From: Basidiobolus meristosporus CBS 931.73
Taxonomy: Eukaryota; Basidiobolomycota; Basidiobolomycetes; Basidiobolales; Basidiobolaceae
DNA length: 64,000 nucleotides
Direction: 5' to 3'
Assembly: GCA_002104905.1 (NCBI GenBank)
Contig: MCFE01000163.1
Coordinates: forward strand, 1 to 64,000
Both the position numbers and the translations under genes were made by a program. Each line of letters begins with the position of its first letter. Position 1 is the first letter of the stretch. The notes under the pieces were generated by a model. The model worked only from the letters and a program-made list of their open reading frames with translations. It had not been told where the DNA came from and did not search any database. Below are positions 9,936 through 21,832 of this stretch, piece by piece.

Positions 9936-11219
9936 CTAAAACTTCAGGTTCTTGGGTTTTTCCCAAGAAAATTCCTCCCGACCAAAGTGCCCGTAGCATG
10001 CGGTTTTTTGGTAGATCGGCTTCCAGAGATCAAGCTCTTTTACGATGATGCCCGGTCTTAGGTCGAAATTGTCCCGGATAATTTGTAAAAGCTCCTCGTT
10101 GGTTTTCTTGGATGTACCATACGTATCTACAAACACAGACAAGGGCTCGGCAACCCCAATAGCATATGAAAGCTGAACAAGGCAACGGCGAGCCAGCTTC
10201 GCTGCAACAAGAGATTTCGCAATCCAACGAGCCGTGTAGGCGGCTGACCTATCTACCTTCGACCAGTCTTTCCCTGAAAAGGCTCCTCCCCCGTGGGCGC
10301 CCCAGCCACCATACGTATCGACAATGATTTTACGTCCCGTCAAACCAGCATCTCCTTGCGGCCCGCCGATAATAAATTTCCCTGAAGGGTTCAAATGATA
10401 AACAGTCTTCTCGTCCACAAACTGTCTGGGTATGACCTTCTCAATGACATGCTCCTTCAGTTTGCTACGGATAGTATCATTGTCAACCTCCGGAGCGTGT
10501 TGAGTGGAAATGACCACGGTGTCAACTCGAAGAGGAACCATGGCACCATGGTCATTCTTGTATTCAACTGTTACCTGTGTCTTGGTGTCTGGGCGTAGCC
10601 ACGGTAGAGTCCCATCCCTACGCAACTCACTCAACTTCATGTTCAATTGATGTGACAGCATGATGGTAAGCGGCATCAGCTCCTTGGTCTCGTCCGTGGC
10701 ATAGCCAAACATTATTCCCTGATCACCTGCGCCAATATCCTCAATGTTCTCACTGACCCGCACCAAGCCTTGCGCAATGTCAGGGGATTGTTGCTCTACG
10801 GCAATTAGAACATTACATGTCTTATAGTCGAAACCTACGAGAAGTTCAGTGTGGTTCAATACGTCTGTGTCTATCCCTTGACCAGAGGATTCTAAAGTAC
10901 CTAGCTCGGAATCTGTGTAGCCGATATCACGGACTGTTCTGCGAACAAGGGCCTGGAAGTCGAGGTTGGCTTTGGTTGTGATCTCGCCAAGCACCATGAT
11001 CATGCCCGTTTTACTTGCGGCCTCGCAGGCCACTTTCGAATACGGATCCTGCTCAAGACAGGCATCAAGTATAGCGTCGGAGATTTGGTCGCATATTTTG
11101 TCTACACCACAAAGAGTTCATTTCCCACACCCAAGCAAAAACGCTAACTCAACATGCTTACCAGGATGGCCCTCGCCAACAGATTCCGAAGTAAAGAGAA
11201 AAGTATCTTGGTCTGACAT
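9936..11219 (-). CDS. SAM1: S-adenosylmethionine synthetase
   Basis: Two exons, 11162-11219 and 9936-11101, with a 60-bp intron (11102-11161). Length is 407 residues, normal for the family. The start [19 protein letters not shown] runs across the intron into [13 protein letters not shown], giving the ATP-binding GHPD site. Other landmarks are [35 protein letters not shown] and [16 protein letters not shown]. The enzyme forms S-adenosylmethionine from methionine and ATP in the cytosol and supplies methyl groups and polyamine synthesis. All core motifs are intact. The intron splits the GHPDK motif. Confidence 0.97.
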
Positions 11220-11805
11220 GATGGTACGGACTGTGGGTGGTTTCTATCGAGCGTGCTGAGAGTTACTGGGATAACAAATGTTCCTTACCTGGAGGATGGC
11301 TTTAATCCTTTGGTACCAAACCAATAAGATGGCCCATTCCAACAAGTTGGTATCTCAATAATATGGCAGTCACAGTCCCACCTCAGCACTGACCAATGGG
11401 TAATATCCAATTATTTGACCCCCATAGAATTATCATGGCCATTACGAACTATGCGGCTGCAAGGAGATATGGATTTTAAACCACGAAATAGGGGCTTTCG
11501 ATTACGTCTGCCACTACAATGGGTAAATTGTCAGCAAATCTATCTGATGCATCTAGCACACGAATCTATCCTGAAGTTCATTAGCCAAACGGCCTGAGCA
11601 CGTAAGCAACCCATTGAACCTTGTTTGACTCGCATCCACTTGCCGAATTTACCCATGTGAAAAGGGCCATTAATTACACGAATAAAGCACATTTATTAGT
11701 ATTACAAGTGAAATGAATGGTTTAAGAGACCGGTAGAGCCAAGTGAGATCGAAAGAAGCGAGTTCTTGCTTGTGCGGATATGGGAATGCATGTATGAAAT
11801 GGGAA
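11220..11805. other. Intergenic, about 590 bp
   Basis: Promoter side of SAM synthetase and 3' flank of the small membrane-protein gene. No supported coding or RNA feature seen. Confidence 0.5.
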
Positions 11806-12172
11806 CTACAGTTTCCCTTGTTCTCGTAGCTCTTTCTCCTCCTCGGAAGATAAGGTCCAGAACTCCAGGCGTTTTCTATGGGCCCATCTACGTATCTGAT
11901 AAAGACAAGTTATTACCGGTCCTGGTGGAAACAATCAATGACGGAAAACTAACCGGAGTGAAGCAATGGTACTCCATGCCGAAATCGTGATACAGCACAA
12001 AATAGCCAAATATGCCGATAGAAAAAGTGGTGGCAAAAAACCCAATGAATTTCGAGGTGAGCGTGGGCTTTAGAGACTCGGCCGAGAGCACTCTTCTTCT
12101 GTATTTCCCAATCAGACGAGGGTCTTGAATTTGCTCGCGTATAGGTGCCGTGGCTTCTTTTGGGAAGGACAT
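11806..12172 (-). CDS. Small single-span membrane protein, 102 aa, function unknown
   Basis: Two exons, 11954-12172 and 11806-11895. The 58-bp intron (11896-11953) has donor GTTAGT and acceptor ATCAG. The N-terminal half is basic and soluble (RLIGKYRRRVLSAES). One hydrophobic span follows (FIGFFATTFSIGIFGYFVL), then YHDFGMEYHCFTPIRRWA, then a charged tail with FWTLSSEEEKELREQ. The intron model is supported because it turns an early stop into this ordered tail. I believe small proteins with the same span-HDFG-HCF-TP-W layout occur in other eukaryotes, but I cannot name the family. Mitochondrial or ER membrane are both possible. It is transcribed away from the HARE-HTH gene across only 124 bp. 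Confidence 0.7.
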
Positions 12173-12296
12173 ATTCACAAGGTCCTACTGAATATTGGAA
12201 AAAGCACTCGTGGTTGTCTGAGAGCTGTCTGTATGCTACAGAACGATACTTGTCGGTTGATGAGAGCTCCAGGAACGAATTTTTTTCTTGATCACG
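12173..12296. promoter_or_regulatory. Short divergent promoter (124 bp)
   Basis: The only sequence between the start codons of the small membrane protein (minus) and the HARE-HTH gene (plus). Shared or coupled transcription is inferred from spacing alone. Confidence 0.45.
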
Positions 12297-13351
12297 ATGG
12301 GAATTGCCAAATCTCCCAAAAGCGCATTTGAAAAATATCCATATGTCTTGCTACTCGATGCTTCATAGGTTGGAGCCTCAATTGGTGTTTTTGTTGTCCC
12401 GCGTGCTGACACACAGATCCAACACATTGATACCTGCCTGCGGAAATACTACTCTTCAAAGTTCCTACAAGATATTCAGAGGATTAGAAACAAGAACATG
12501 CCCAGAACATGGGTGGAGTGTGCAGTTCTAGTGATGAAGGACTCCTTGGATAAAAGCAAACTTTGGACTGCAGCTGAAATCCTACAGGACATATCCAGGA
12601 GAGAGCTGAAGCGAATATCGTAAGCATTTCCCACATGGCCAGGATTCAAATAGCTTTTGAATAACGCTTCACGCACAGAGGCCGGAATTCTTACCTGGCA
12701 CTTTTTTCTGCCCTGATGGACGATGTTCAGAAACCAACTGGATTTTTTGAGCGTCACGATGGAAAATTTACCCTCAAGGTATTGCAGTTCATGTGAGATT
12801 CTTACCAAGGCATATTGTGAAGTTAATGATGGTTTAACTAAGCCAGTTTTCGAAAAATCAGATGCAGTTGCTAACGGAGACATTGGAGGTGATATGTCTT
12901 GAGCAAACCAGCGAGGGAAACACTGATCCTAAGTTCGACGTGGAGAAACCCTTGTAGTATGGGGTCGAGGCAACAATGTGATTCGGCATCGTCCCAGAAT
13001 ATTTCCTGCTCAGCGCCCAGTGTTATACCTGGGTGCTCGTCAAGCCTCCCTATAGACTTAACTTCCGCCGATGAGTATATTCCCTCCGCCAAAAAGGAGC
13101 AGAGCCCCGACCCGGAGTACCCATTCCCTTCCAAATCAACTCAACTAGAAAAACAAGCACGAAAATCCAAACGAGAAGCCCAGCTAAGAATGTGGAGGGC
13201 CCGTGAAGAACGCGAGTCACGGGAAATGCGGGCCCAACTGCGTCGGCAGCGGTCCGAAGGGGACCAGTCTGTACTCTTCCAGCCCAACCCGCCTAGAATT
13301 CGAGTGAATTTCGCGCTTGATGCCAATCAGGTTTTTGAATATACTCCTTAG
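12297..13351 (+). CDS. HARE-HTH (ASXL-like) domain protein, probable chromatin factor
   Basis: Proposed exons: 12297-12344, 12417-12619, 12679-12778, about 12847-12939, and 12998-13351. Residues about 42-117 read RTWVECAVLVMKDSLDKSKL, then AAEILQDI, KRISGRNSYLALFSALMDDV and FFERHDGKFTLK. This is the layout of the HARE-HTH domain of ASX/ASXL proteins (RTW.EAA.LVL, ILQ.I, SG.SPLA.L.A.L, FY....LFTLK). HARE-HTH is a winged-helix-like domain linked with chromatin and DNA recognition. The C-terminal third has a long basic helix (about 13141-13260, rich in Arg, Glu and Lys) and ends in IRVNFALDANQVFEYTP. No DEUBAD domain or PHD finger is seen. The first intron (donor GTCTTG) and the last two junctions are uncertain. 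Confidence 0.65.
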
Positions 13352-13623
13352 ACTTGTATATATGTACATTCTTCAAACCAATGGTATTCCTGTACAAAGG
13401 AGATCAGCCCAACCATCCCTAATAATAATCCCTTGAATACTCGCAAATGTTGGCACTGTGGTTTACTGTTAACAAGGGCACTCATCGAACGAGGTGGTCA
13501 GGGGGAATTACGAGAAGGAAAAAACATCTATCAAGTTGTACGCGCAAACAAACCAAGAGGATACTAGGACACACACATTGTTTTAGATAAGCGGAGTGAA
13601 TAGCAAAATATCATCGGGGGATT

Positions 13624-13806
13624 TTAGACTTTGGCGGTCTTTGGCAATTCAGCGACCTTGACGGAATCTTGCTCAGGGTGATCCGGAACGGCGGGCTTTA
13701 TTAAAGGGTAGACAACCCCGATGCCTTGGCTGGCCTGGAAGAGAGAAGCGAATGACTCCTGGATGTATCCAGTGCTAGCCAGAAGATTCACCTGAAGTTG
13801 ATCCAT
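13624..13806 (-). CDS. Small ORF, hypothetical (possibly the last exon of a short gene)
   Basis: ATG-initiated frame of 60 codons. It starts MDQLQVNLLASTGYIQESF and ends KVAELPKTAKV. It has an amphipathic N-terminal helix, then a Pro-rich part. A TATA-like box lies 128 bp upstream (13934-13942) and splice-like signals lie between, so the true protein may have another N-terminus. No family recognised. Confidence 0.35.
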   Translation of the reverse strand: MDQLQVNLLASTGYIQESFASLFQASQGIGVVYPLIKPAVPDHPEQDSVKVAELPKTAKV

Positions 13807-14530
13807 AGTGTTTCCGTGGTAGCGATCCAAAGACACTTGATTAGAGTTACTCCAGTTCACGGATATCAGTGATATGTCGCTTGCGTATGAGCAAGTTTAG
13901 AAGCGGTCCACTACCGTGAGATCTTCATGGCGTCTTATATACTCGAGTCCAGCCATTGGCTTACCCGCCACACATGATGTTTCAGCTTTCAATTCATTTA
14001 ACAGAAACGGGAATTCTGCAGCCATTGAATGGAATAATTTTGGGCGAAGAAATGTCTCGGAAACGCAGGATTTTCTACACTATCACCTTTAGAGGACAGC
14101 CTGCTTTAGCTTACAACTTGCTAATTGTTTAGCCAGTTTTGGTTAAAAGCATATACCTGCAGATCTCATATAATGGATACAACATTGAAGGTGGGGTTAC
14201 ACTGCATGGTCCGTTTTGGAACTGCTGCTTGTTGGGATAAGCTCTTGGCTGGCATCAACCATCCTTACTATTCGCCAGATGTACTCGAATTCATTAACGT
14301 AGTCGACGGGTCACATTAATTTCGTATTGTTCATTTCATGTGTCTTCTTCAGGGATATCTGCAGAATAGGGGGCGGAGAATTCAAATGATAATTTCACTT
14401 GGATCAATAAGATTTATTGATTGATAAATAATACAGGTTGAAGTATATCAATCTATGAGAAAATGGCTGATATTAATAAGACTAAGTGTGATATCTAATA
14501 TGTACGGCTCAATAAGGTCGAAATAAACAA
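13807..14530. other. Intergenic, about 720 bp
   Basis: Contains a TATA-like element on the minus strand at 13934-13942 (TATATAAG), probably serving the small ORF at 13624, and the 3' flank of transporter A. Nothing else supported. Confidence 0.45.
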
Positions 14531-17500
14531 TTAGCGCTTGGTCTTTCTGAAGACCCAGATGAATACAATGGTGACGAAAATGTTGAAGGCCCAGAATCCG
14601 ATGGTGATGCCAAGGTTTCTCCAGCGATGGCTGAAGTCCCAGCCCAAGGTGGCGGTGAAGTCCTGGCCGTTGGTGTATGGACAGTAGCTACACAGTCCGG
14701 TGCTGTTGTTGTCAGCCAAGTAGCCTGGTGCTTGCTTGAGGAACTCTGCCGCGTAACTTCCACATGTTTGGCCATCAGGAGCGTAGAATTTGACGAAATC
14801 ACTTCCCTTGCAGTGAACCTTGAAATCCTGCAACTCATTGACCATCAATCCTTCGAGGAAGTAGTGGTAGGGATCAAGCCAGTACATCCATGAACGCCAG
14901 AAGGTTGGAAGTCCTTGGGGTGTCATCAGGAGACCGGCAAACAAGTTGAGGAAGGAGTTGAGGAACGAGTTGAAGATAGAGGCCTGGGTAAGTGAGGCAG
15001 AGGCTGCTGCAACCATCTGACCGAAGGAGACGGAGAAGAACATGAAGAACAAGAACATAATGAAGTAGTAGCCTTCACGATCGGTGAGTGCCTGGAATCC
15101 GATGGTCCAGTAGACACAGAACATACACAAAGCCGCGCAAACCACGAGATACGGGAGCTCGACAAGTACAATGGAATATCCGAATGGACGCCAGCCATAA
15201 AGCTTCGAAGCGTACTCACGCTTGAACCACAAACGCTCGGACATAAACTTAGGCTGGGCAAGAACGACGAGAGAGGTACCAAGAACCAAGATTTGGAAAA
15301 TCGAGAAAATTCTAGCCTGAAGATCCACGGCGGCATCGCCAAGCTTCCAGAACGAGAAACCATTGAAGAGACAGACGACAATAACCTTGGCAAAACGGCC
15401 CATGTTGTAATCAGGTGAACGCCACCAGGTCTTGTTCATACGCTTGTAGACCAGCTTGAATTGCTCCCACTCACCGGTGGCAAACTCTCTAGCATCTGGG
15501 TTCTGGGGCTTGACATTCTTCTGGACCTCCTCAAGCTCTTCTTGAATGGCAGCGGCTTCGGGTGAGTCCTTCCAAAGTTGGATCCAGTCAGCCTTGGCCT
15601 TTCCGTTGATACCTGCTCCGATACAGTCCAAGATGTACTCCGAGGGGTTAGCCTCGGTAGGGCATGGTGGAGCCCCATTGCGTTCGAAGTAGTCCAACAT
15701 CACTCTGGAGTTCTCTCCGATAGGCCCGAAGTACACGGTCTTGCCACCACGAGCCAATAGGAGTAGGCGATCAAAGTATTCGAACAGAATCGAGCTTGGC
15801 TGATGGATGGTACACACCAAGGGCATTCCGTGGTCGGCCAGCTTGCGCACAAACTTGATGATGTTGTAGGAACTCTGGGCATCCAGTCCGGAGGTGGGCT
15901 CATCCAGGAAGAGGATCTTGGGCTTGGCCACCAACTCGATACCGATGGTCAAACGCTTACGCTCTTCCACCGAAATACCAGCACCCGACTCGAGGTCACC
16001 GATGAGCGCCTCGGCGATGTGCTCCATCTCCATCAAGTGCAGAATCTCCTCCACGTAGGCATCCTTCTCTTCCTTCGAGACTTCCGGAGGCTGACGAAGA
16101 TAAGCAGAGAATCTGAGCGCCTCACGAACAGTGGCCTACATCAGGGCAAGCAGGGGATTAGTCAGCTGTTGAGTGTGCAGGGGTCGTTGTCAAGGTGACG
16201 GCTGTGGCGCGACCCATTGGGCGGTGATCCGTGGAGCACCACCTCTGTCCCCACCACAACCACAACCACGCCATCAATGACATATAGATAGAAAGGGTAC
16301 TTACAGCTGGGTTATGCACATCCATTTGCTCGCAATAGCCGGTGATTCGCTCGAAATCGATTCCAAGTGGCTCGCCATTGAGGTACATTCTACCCTCGAT
16401 CTCACCAATGGTCTTTCTCTTGGAGAGCACGTCCAGCAGCGTGGTCTTGCCAGCACCGGAGCTGCCCATCAAGGCGGTCATCTCTCCAGGCTTGATCCAG
16501 CCACCGATGTCATCGAGGAGTTGTCGCTTTCCGCCCTTCACTGGAACAGTGTAGTTGATGTGTTGCCAGGTGAAGGTGGTGTTTGTGTTGAGGTTCATGG
16601 ATTGCTTGTCACCGTTCTTCTCCTCGTCAGCCTGTTCTTTGAGCTCCTTCTCTTCGGCCTCGGTATCGTTCTTCTTTGGAGCCATACCCTTCTTGTAAAC
16701 ACTACGAGTAGTACCTCCGTGGGTGAACTCGATCTTTTCGAGGGCGAGGGCGGTGCAAGCAACGAAGAACAACCAGAAGAGGATAACTGCCACGATATCG
16801 ATTCCTCTTTGCGAGGTAAGATAACCATAGGTAGCCTTGAGATAGTCATCGCCTAGCACAGTGAGGTGACCAGGTTGACTTCCAGCTATAGTGCAGCTTC
16901 TATATTGCGGATTAGTGTAGGTAGGACCATACGGGACGGCATCAACTCCTTCGCAACTAAAGTATATATCGTGCATTTCGTTGGAAAGCAATGCCTTGAA
17001 ACCGTAAGCCATCGGATTGATCCAGTATACCCATACCAACCAAGGGTGCATTTGCGGATGAGGAATAAGGTAGCCGGCGTAACAGAGTAGAGCGATCCAA
17101 ACAGTACCAGACAACTGACTGGCAATGAAGTAGTTCTTGGAAACGGCACCGCACAAACGATAGTACGCTGTCATACACATGGAGAGCATAAACACACAGA
17201 ACCAGTAGAAGAAGAATTTGTCCGCACGGCGGTCAAGCCCAAACATGAAGTAACTGCAGAGGGTAAACACAATCGACTGCATAATGTTAACTGGGATATC
17301 GCAGATCACTTGAGCGATATGGAAAGAGGAAGGATGGTACATGGCGTAGGCCTTATGCTTCTGCAGAATACCACGTCCTTGCAGGGCGTTTGGAAGTTCG
17401 GATTGAGACACGAGCGACATGAAAAGTACCACGGAGAACAGAGCACCACCACGAGAGAATGTTCCGAGACCGGTGAGGGGCATGAGGTAGAAGACTGAGG

Positions 17501-19159
17501 CGTAGATCAAACCCTTGGATGTCACAGAGAAGGCTCTGGAGACAAGGGAGGCTTTGTCACCCCAAATCAACTGGAACTGACGGACAATCAATGCCTTGAT
17601 CTCGGAGGCATAGGATGTGGTGTATGGCGATTTCTTTGGCAATGTCTTTGCCTTTGCTTCACGGAGATGATCCTTGAATTCATCAGCTGGGTGTTGCTCT
17701 TCTATCCAACGTTCGTAATGTTGCATCTCTTCTAAGAGAAGTTTGTAGTCGGAGGAGGCGTGGAATGCTTGCTCGAACTCAGCAGCAGTTCTGGGGGTCT
17801 TGCCCTCCCATCCTGGAGCAATCACTCTCTCGTGGGGATTGGTGATTCCTGTCAAGAAATCGGGTGTGCTCTTACGAGCGGGACATACGAATCCAAGCTC
17901 CTCGAAGTACGACTTGGCTCTGTGTACCGGGCCAAAGAAGATGCATCTTCCCTTGTCAAGGATGACCACCTTGTCAAACTGATAGTAGATACTCTCTGAT
18001 GCCTGATAGAATGAGGCAATGGTGGTCTTGTTCAGGGTGTTGCTCATGACACGGAGTGACTTGGCGTAATCGAGGGCACTGGCTGCATCCAAGCCACGAG
18101 TACTGCAATCCCAGCAGTTGATGGCACTTCTTGAGGCCATAGCTTCAGCAATGCTAGAAACACAAATGTTAGCAATCAGCCACCAATAGCTAGGAATGGA
18201 CCACTGGTCGATCTAGACTGGGGTGCAGTCTGTCCACAATGCAGCTTCACTTACCTAAGACGCTTTCTTTCACCACCTGACAAACCTCTGACGAACTCGT
18301 TACCAACCAAGGTGTTCATCGCCTTGTTGAGCCCGAACATACTTCCAAGCATGTGAAGAATGCTGGATACAAACATGTTGCGGGTCTGGTTGGGGAGACG
18401 CTTGCCGGGAGTTTTCGTCTTCAAGGCAAACTTCAAAGTCTGAGACACGGTCAGAGTAGGATAGTGCACATCTTCTTCCATCACGTACACACTATCACCA
18501 CGGTATTTCTTGAATTCCTTTGCTGGGACACCGCCGTAAGCTACCTCGCCTGTCACAGCCTTGTAGTCGGCGGTGTTGTTGGCAATCACTCTCAGGAAGG
18601 TGGTACATCCAGATCCTGGACGACCCAAAACCAGAAGCATCTCACCATCTCTGCAGAACCCGGTAAGATTATGGAGGATATCGAAATCGGTACCACGTTG
18701 CTCTTTGCGGAATAATCTCATAGGATTGATCCAATGCCCGATGATTTCCAAGGGGGTGAACAAATCGGAGATGTGAGAGGCATCGGCTCCCTCACCCACC
18801 ACAGTCAGGTTTCTAAAGGTCACCCCCATTCTCTTGCGCTTGATTCCTTCCTTGTCACTAGCATTGGTGGTCTCGGTCAGGAAATCAGCCAAATCGAAGT
18901 CCGGGGGCTCAGCTCCACCTTTCTCGGGTTCGGCACCAAGCTTACTATGCTTTGTCGCGATACGATGCAATGCAGTTTCTTTTGTCAGAGTTCTTCCCAA
19001 GTCCTTGAATTCCTGCTCGGCTGACTCGACGTTCACCATACTGCGGCCACCCCATTGACCTCCGGTGGCTCGTTCACCGCTTTCAACCATGGTCAATTCA
19101 TCAACACCACCACAGTCTTCCTTTTCGGAGCGGGTCTGATCGTCTATTTCGTTTTCCAT
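14531..19159 (-). CDS. PDR/ABCG full-size ABC transporter, copy A
   Basis: Three exons, 18255-19159, 16305-18153 and 14531-16135, with introns of 101 and 169 bp. Length is 1452 residues in the reverse fungal order NBD1-TMD1-NBD2-TMD2. NBD1 has the family's deviant Walker A GRPGSGCTT, the signature RGLSGGERKRLSIAE and a Walker B variant CWDCSTRGLD. NBD2 has a canonical Walker A GSSGAGKTT, the deviant signature ISVEERKRLTIG and LFLDEPTSGLDAQS. This asymmetry, with one degenerate ATP site, is normal for PDR proteins. Such pumps sit in the plasma membrane and export drugs, sterol-like compounds and toxins. It is divergent from copy B across 2.7 kb. Coding sequence, introns and membrane domains closely resemble copy C. 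Substrate unknown. Confidence 0.96.
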
Positions 19160-21832
19160 AGTGTGGAATTATTAGTTTCTTGAAAATCAAGTCTATTGTA
19201 GAGGAGATTATTAAGCTCTCAAGACCGGGTAGGGTCGATTATGCGAGAGGAGATTTCTATAATTTACAGGTTGATGTGTTGTACTGCACATCCTGCTCTA
19301 TATATACCCCACCCAGCTCCGAGGTAGATTCTGTAATCAGCGAACCTCGAACACTCGTCTATGCCGATTTGTTGTTGTCATTCCGATATTGAGCTTGGTT
19401 TCACTGATAGTTTTCCAAATGTCAACTCAGTCACAGTCTAATCCCGATTTCACGAGGGCCAGTCCCAAAAAGTTCATCCTTACAACCCAAATAGTAATTA
19501 CTAATATATTCATGATTCCTAGATTTGGTAAATATACCACTCACCAGCGGACACAACAAACGATTTCCCAATTCCCAATGACGAAAGTGCTATAAATGTC
19601 CACTAAAATGGAATGTCACCCCTCATTTACGAATCTATTGTCCCCATTAGCAGAGACTTGATTCCGAGTTTCGGATGTGAGATTTCACTAAAGAGTGCAG
19701 ATACTCAACTAGATGGCTTCCACTTGGCTTTTAATAGGCCGCTAGGTATCTCCCATATATATTTTCACAATAGATGAATTGGCTTAGGCTCTGGTACTAT
19801 ATGAGAGTATTCTTTTTATCTTCATTCCCCGAGTATTCTACCGGGATGGAAGATGACTCTCTGACCATCGTCAATATCAACCATGTTATCGGATTTCACA
19901 ACACCCTTATCGATGCGCAATACAGTACAGAATATCATACCAATGTTTTCCAAATTTCGGGTTCGTCACGGTTAGAAATAAATCTTATTTCTGGCTAAAA
20001 ATAAGTTTATCCGAAAACACAGTAGACACTTACTATATAAGGAGATGAAGGGCACCATCCGCACCTAACGGAATGAGTATTGGTGCTATTTACGCATCCG
20101 CATACATACTGGCTTGATATGTGACGATGATATCGGTATAGACTTGGAGTGCCTATCGGCTGGCATTGATCGGGCAGGCATTCATTTGATTAACAATTTT
20201 TACCCTTCATGGCATCCCAGTAATGAGAACCTACGATTCGTAGGATTTTACCCGCCGATCAAATCCAAAACCTAAAAGCCCTTCGATCACCAACTGATTA
20301 ATTCGGGAACCTGGATTTTTCAAGCAATCGCTTTGTTATCTATGGGGTGGCTCCGGAGGTGCTACACGTGTTGAATAGCCGAAGTGGTTAATCGGCTCCC
20401 AAGTATTCCTCAATGGTCTGATTTGGAGTGTGCTATTCCAAATCCTTTTACTTTGCCGAGATAGGAAAGGGATTTGGAACATATGGGTATTCCGTGGATA
20501 CTTCGAGCATAGACTCCATTTATGGCTAATTGATGCTAGCCTCGGATATGCAGATTCCACGATAGTCTACCTTGCCAAAAGGTGCTTTTACTTGCCGATT
20601 AGCCAAGATAATCCAACTTGCACCTTCTCGTATATCAGTGAAGAAAAGAAGCATTCTATTCTCAGTGCTCGTCAACTTAGTGAGGAAGAACCTTGCCTAC
20701 TACGGCCACGAACCCATGTAGTCGTCATTAAATGGAAATCGTTTTCAAATTCCGCAACGCGGTATCAAGCCTCGCTGCCAAATGGTTATATATGGCGATG
20801 GCTCTATCTTAGAGTTACAAAATCGCTTTTACGTCAGCTTAGCTTATTTGTTTAGCTTTTGAGTTAAGGAGGCGAAGACTAACTTGGTTCTGGATGCGAT
20901 TAATTTGAAGGTTAAACTTAAACACTAACCCAGCCATTTTCTCAAGCTAGATGGACCACGAACCGATAGACCTACGCAGGTGGACCATGACTAATGATTA
21001 CACCATCCCCATATGAAGAATAAAAGGTTCCGTGGCACTTTGGTAAGTCAGGAGTACGATGATGGATGAATTCAATTAGCCCGCGGAGTGGAGATGGCAG
21101 AAGTAAATTGCCAGATGCTCATTAGAATCAAGTCTGAGACGCACGGGTGCGCCTATTTCATCAATGTGTAGGCGGTTAAACGAAGGTGGGATTTTCGCCC
21201 TGGCCAATGATAGAGATCTTCAACAGGAGTCGCTTAATAGATCCACACATCAGACCATAACTATGTACGATGGTCGCAACTGCTATTTAGTTTAATGCGA
21301 AAGTAAGCTGAAACTTCGGTTTTTATTAGGCACCTCGGGTCAACTGCTGCCCCGACAAGGAGTGTAAATTTCTATAGCCAAGTAGTTTAATTTCGGACGA
21401 TCCAATTTCCCGCATATCGGTTCCATGGCTTAACAGAAACTGCCGATCGAAGGGCCAGTTCCACATCTCCCAAATAGGAATCAAGCTGAAGTTAAATGAA
21501 GTTAAATTTCAAAACCACTTCAGCATATGGATCTGGTCAATTTGCTGGCTGGCTAATTGGAGGAGGGGCCACCAGATGATCGAACGGTGGCATTAGGGAG
21601 GGCACTCAATTGTTACTGGCAAGCCCAATTCTTACTAACGCAGAACATCAAAGGTAGCACAACGCTCCTAGAATATTTTCTCAAGTGTTGGAGATGGCAA
21701 CCGGGTTCTGAAAACGTGAATACAAAATACCTTACAAACCAATCATGGGTGCGAGTACTCCTTAACCTGGAGAGCCTGAGAGTATAAATGGTCGCAGGTT
21801 TGTTCGTTCCAACCCTGCCAGCCTCATCCAGC
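19160..21832. other. 2.7-kb divergent intergenic region between transporters A and B
   Basis: No supported gene. A 141-codon plus-strand ORF (20430-20855) has no recognisable domain. Three sites resemble yeast PDR-response elements: TCCGTGGA at 20491-20498, TCCGTGG at 21029-21035 and CCGCGGA at 21081-21087. A TATA-like AGTATAAATG lies at 21781-21790, about 50 bp before the chosen start of copy B. Confidence 0.45.
19299..19306 (-). promoter_or_regulatory. TATA box of transporter A
   Basis: TATATATA, about 140 bp upstream of the ATG at 19159; position fits a core promoter. Confidence 0.5.

Noticed and set aside
12330-12345. ATATCC string in the first HARE-HTH exon as another U12 donor
   Set aside because: Reads ATATCCATAT, not ATATCCTT, and has no U12 branch before the acceptor.
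16314-16856. 180-codon plus-strand ORF antisense to transporter A (with similar antisense ORFs up to 230 codons at 24100-24792 and 29516-30058)
   Set aside because: Mirror frames of strongly codon-biased PDR exons. They recur in all three copies only because the sense gene is conserved, and they have no domain.
20430-20855. 141-codon plus-strand ORF between transporters A and B
   Set aside because: No recognisable domain, composition like intergenic DNA, and no splice or promoter support.
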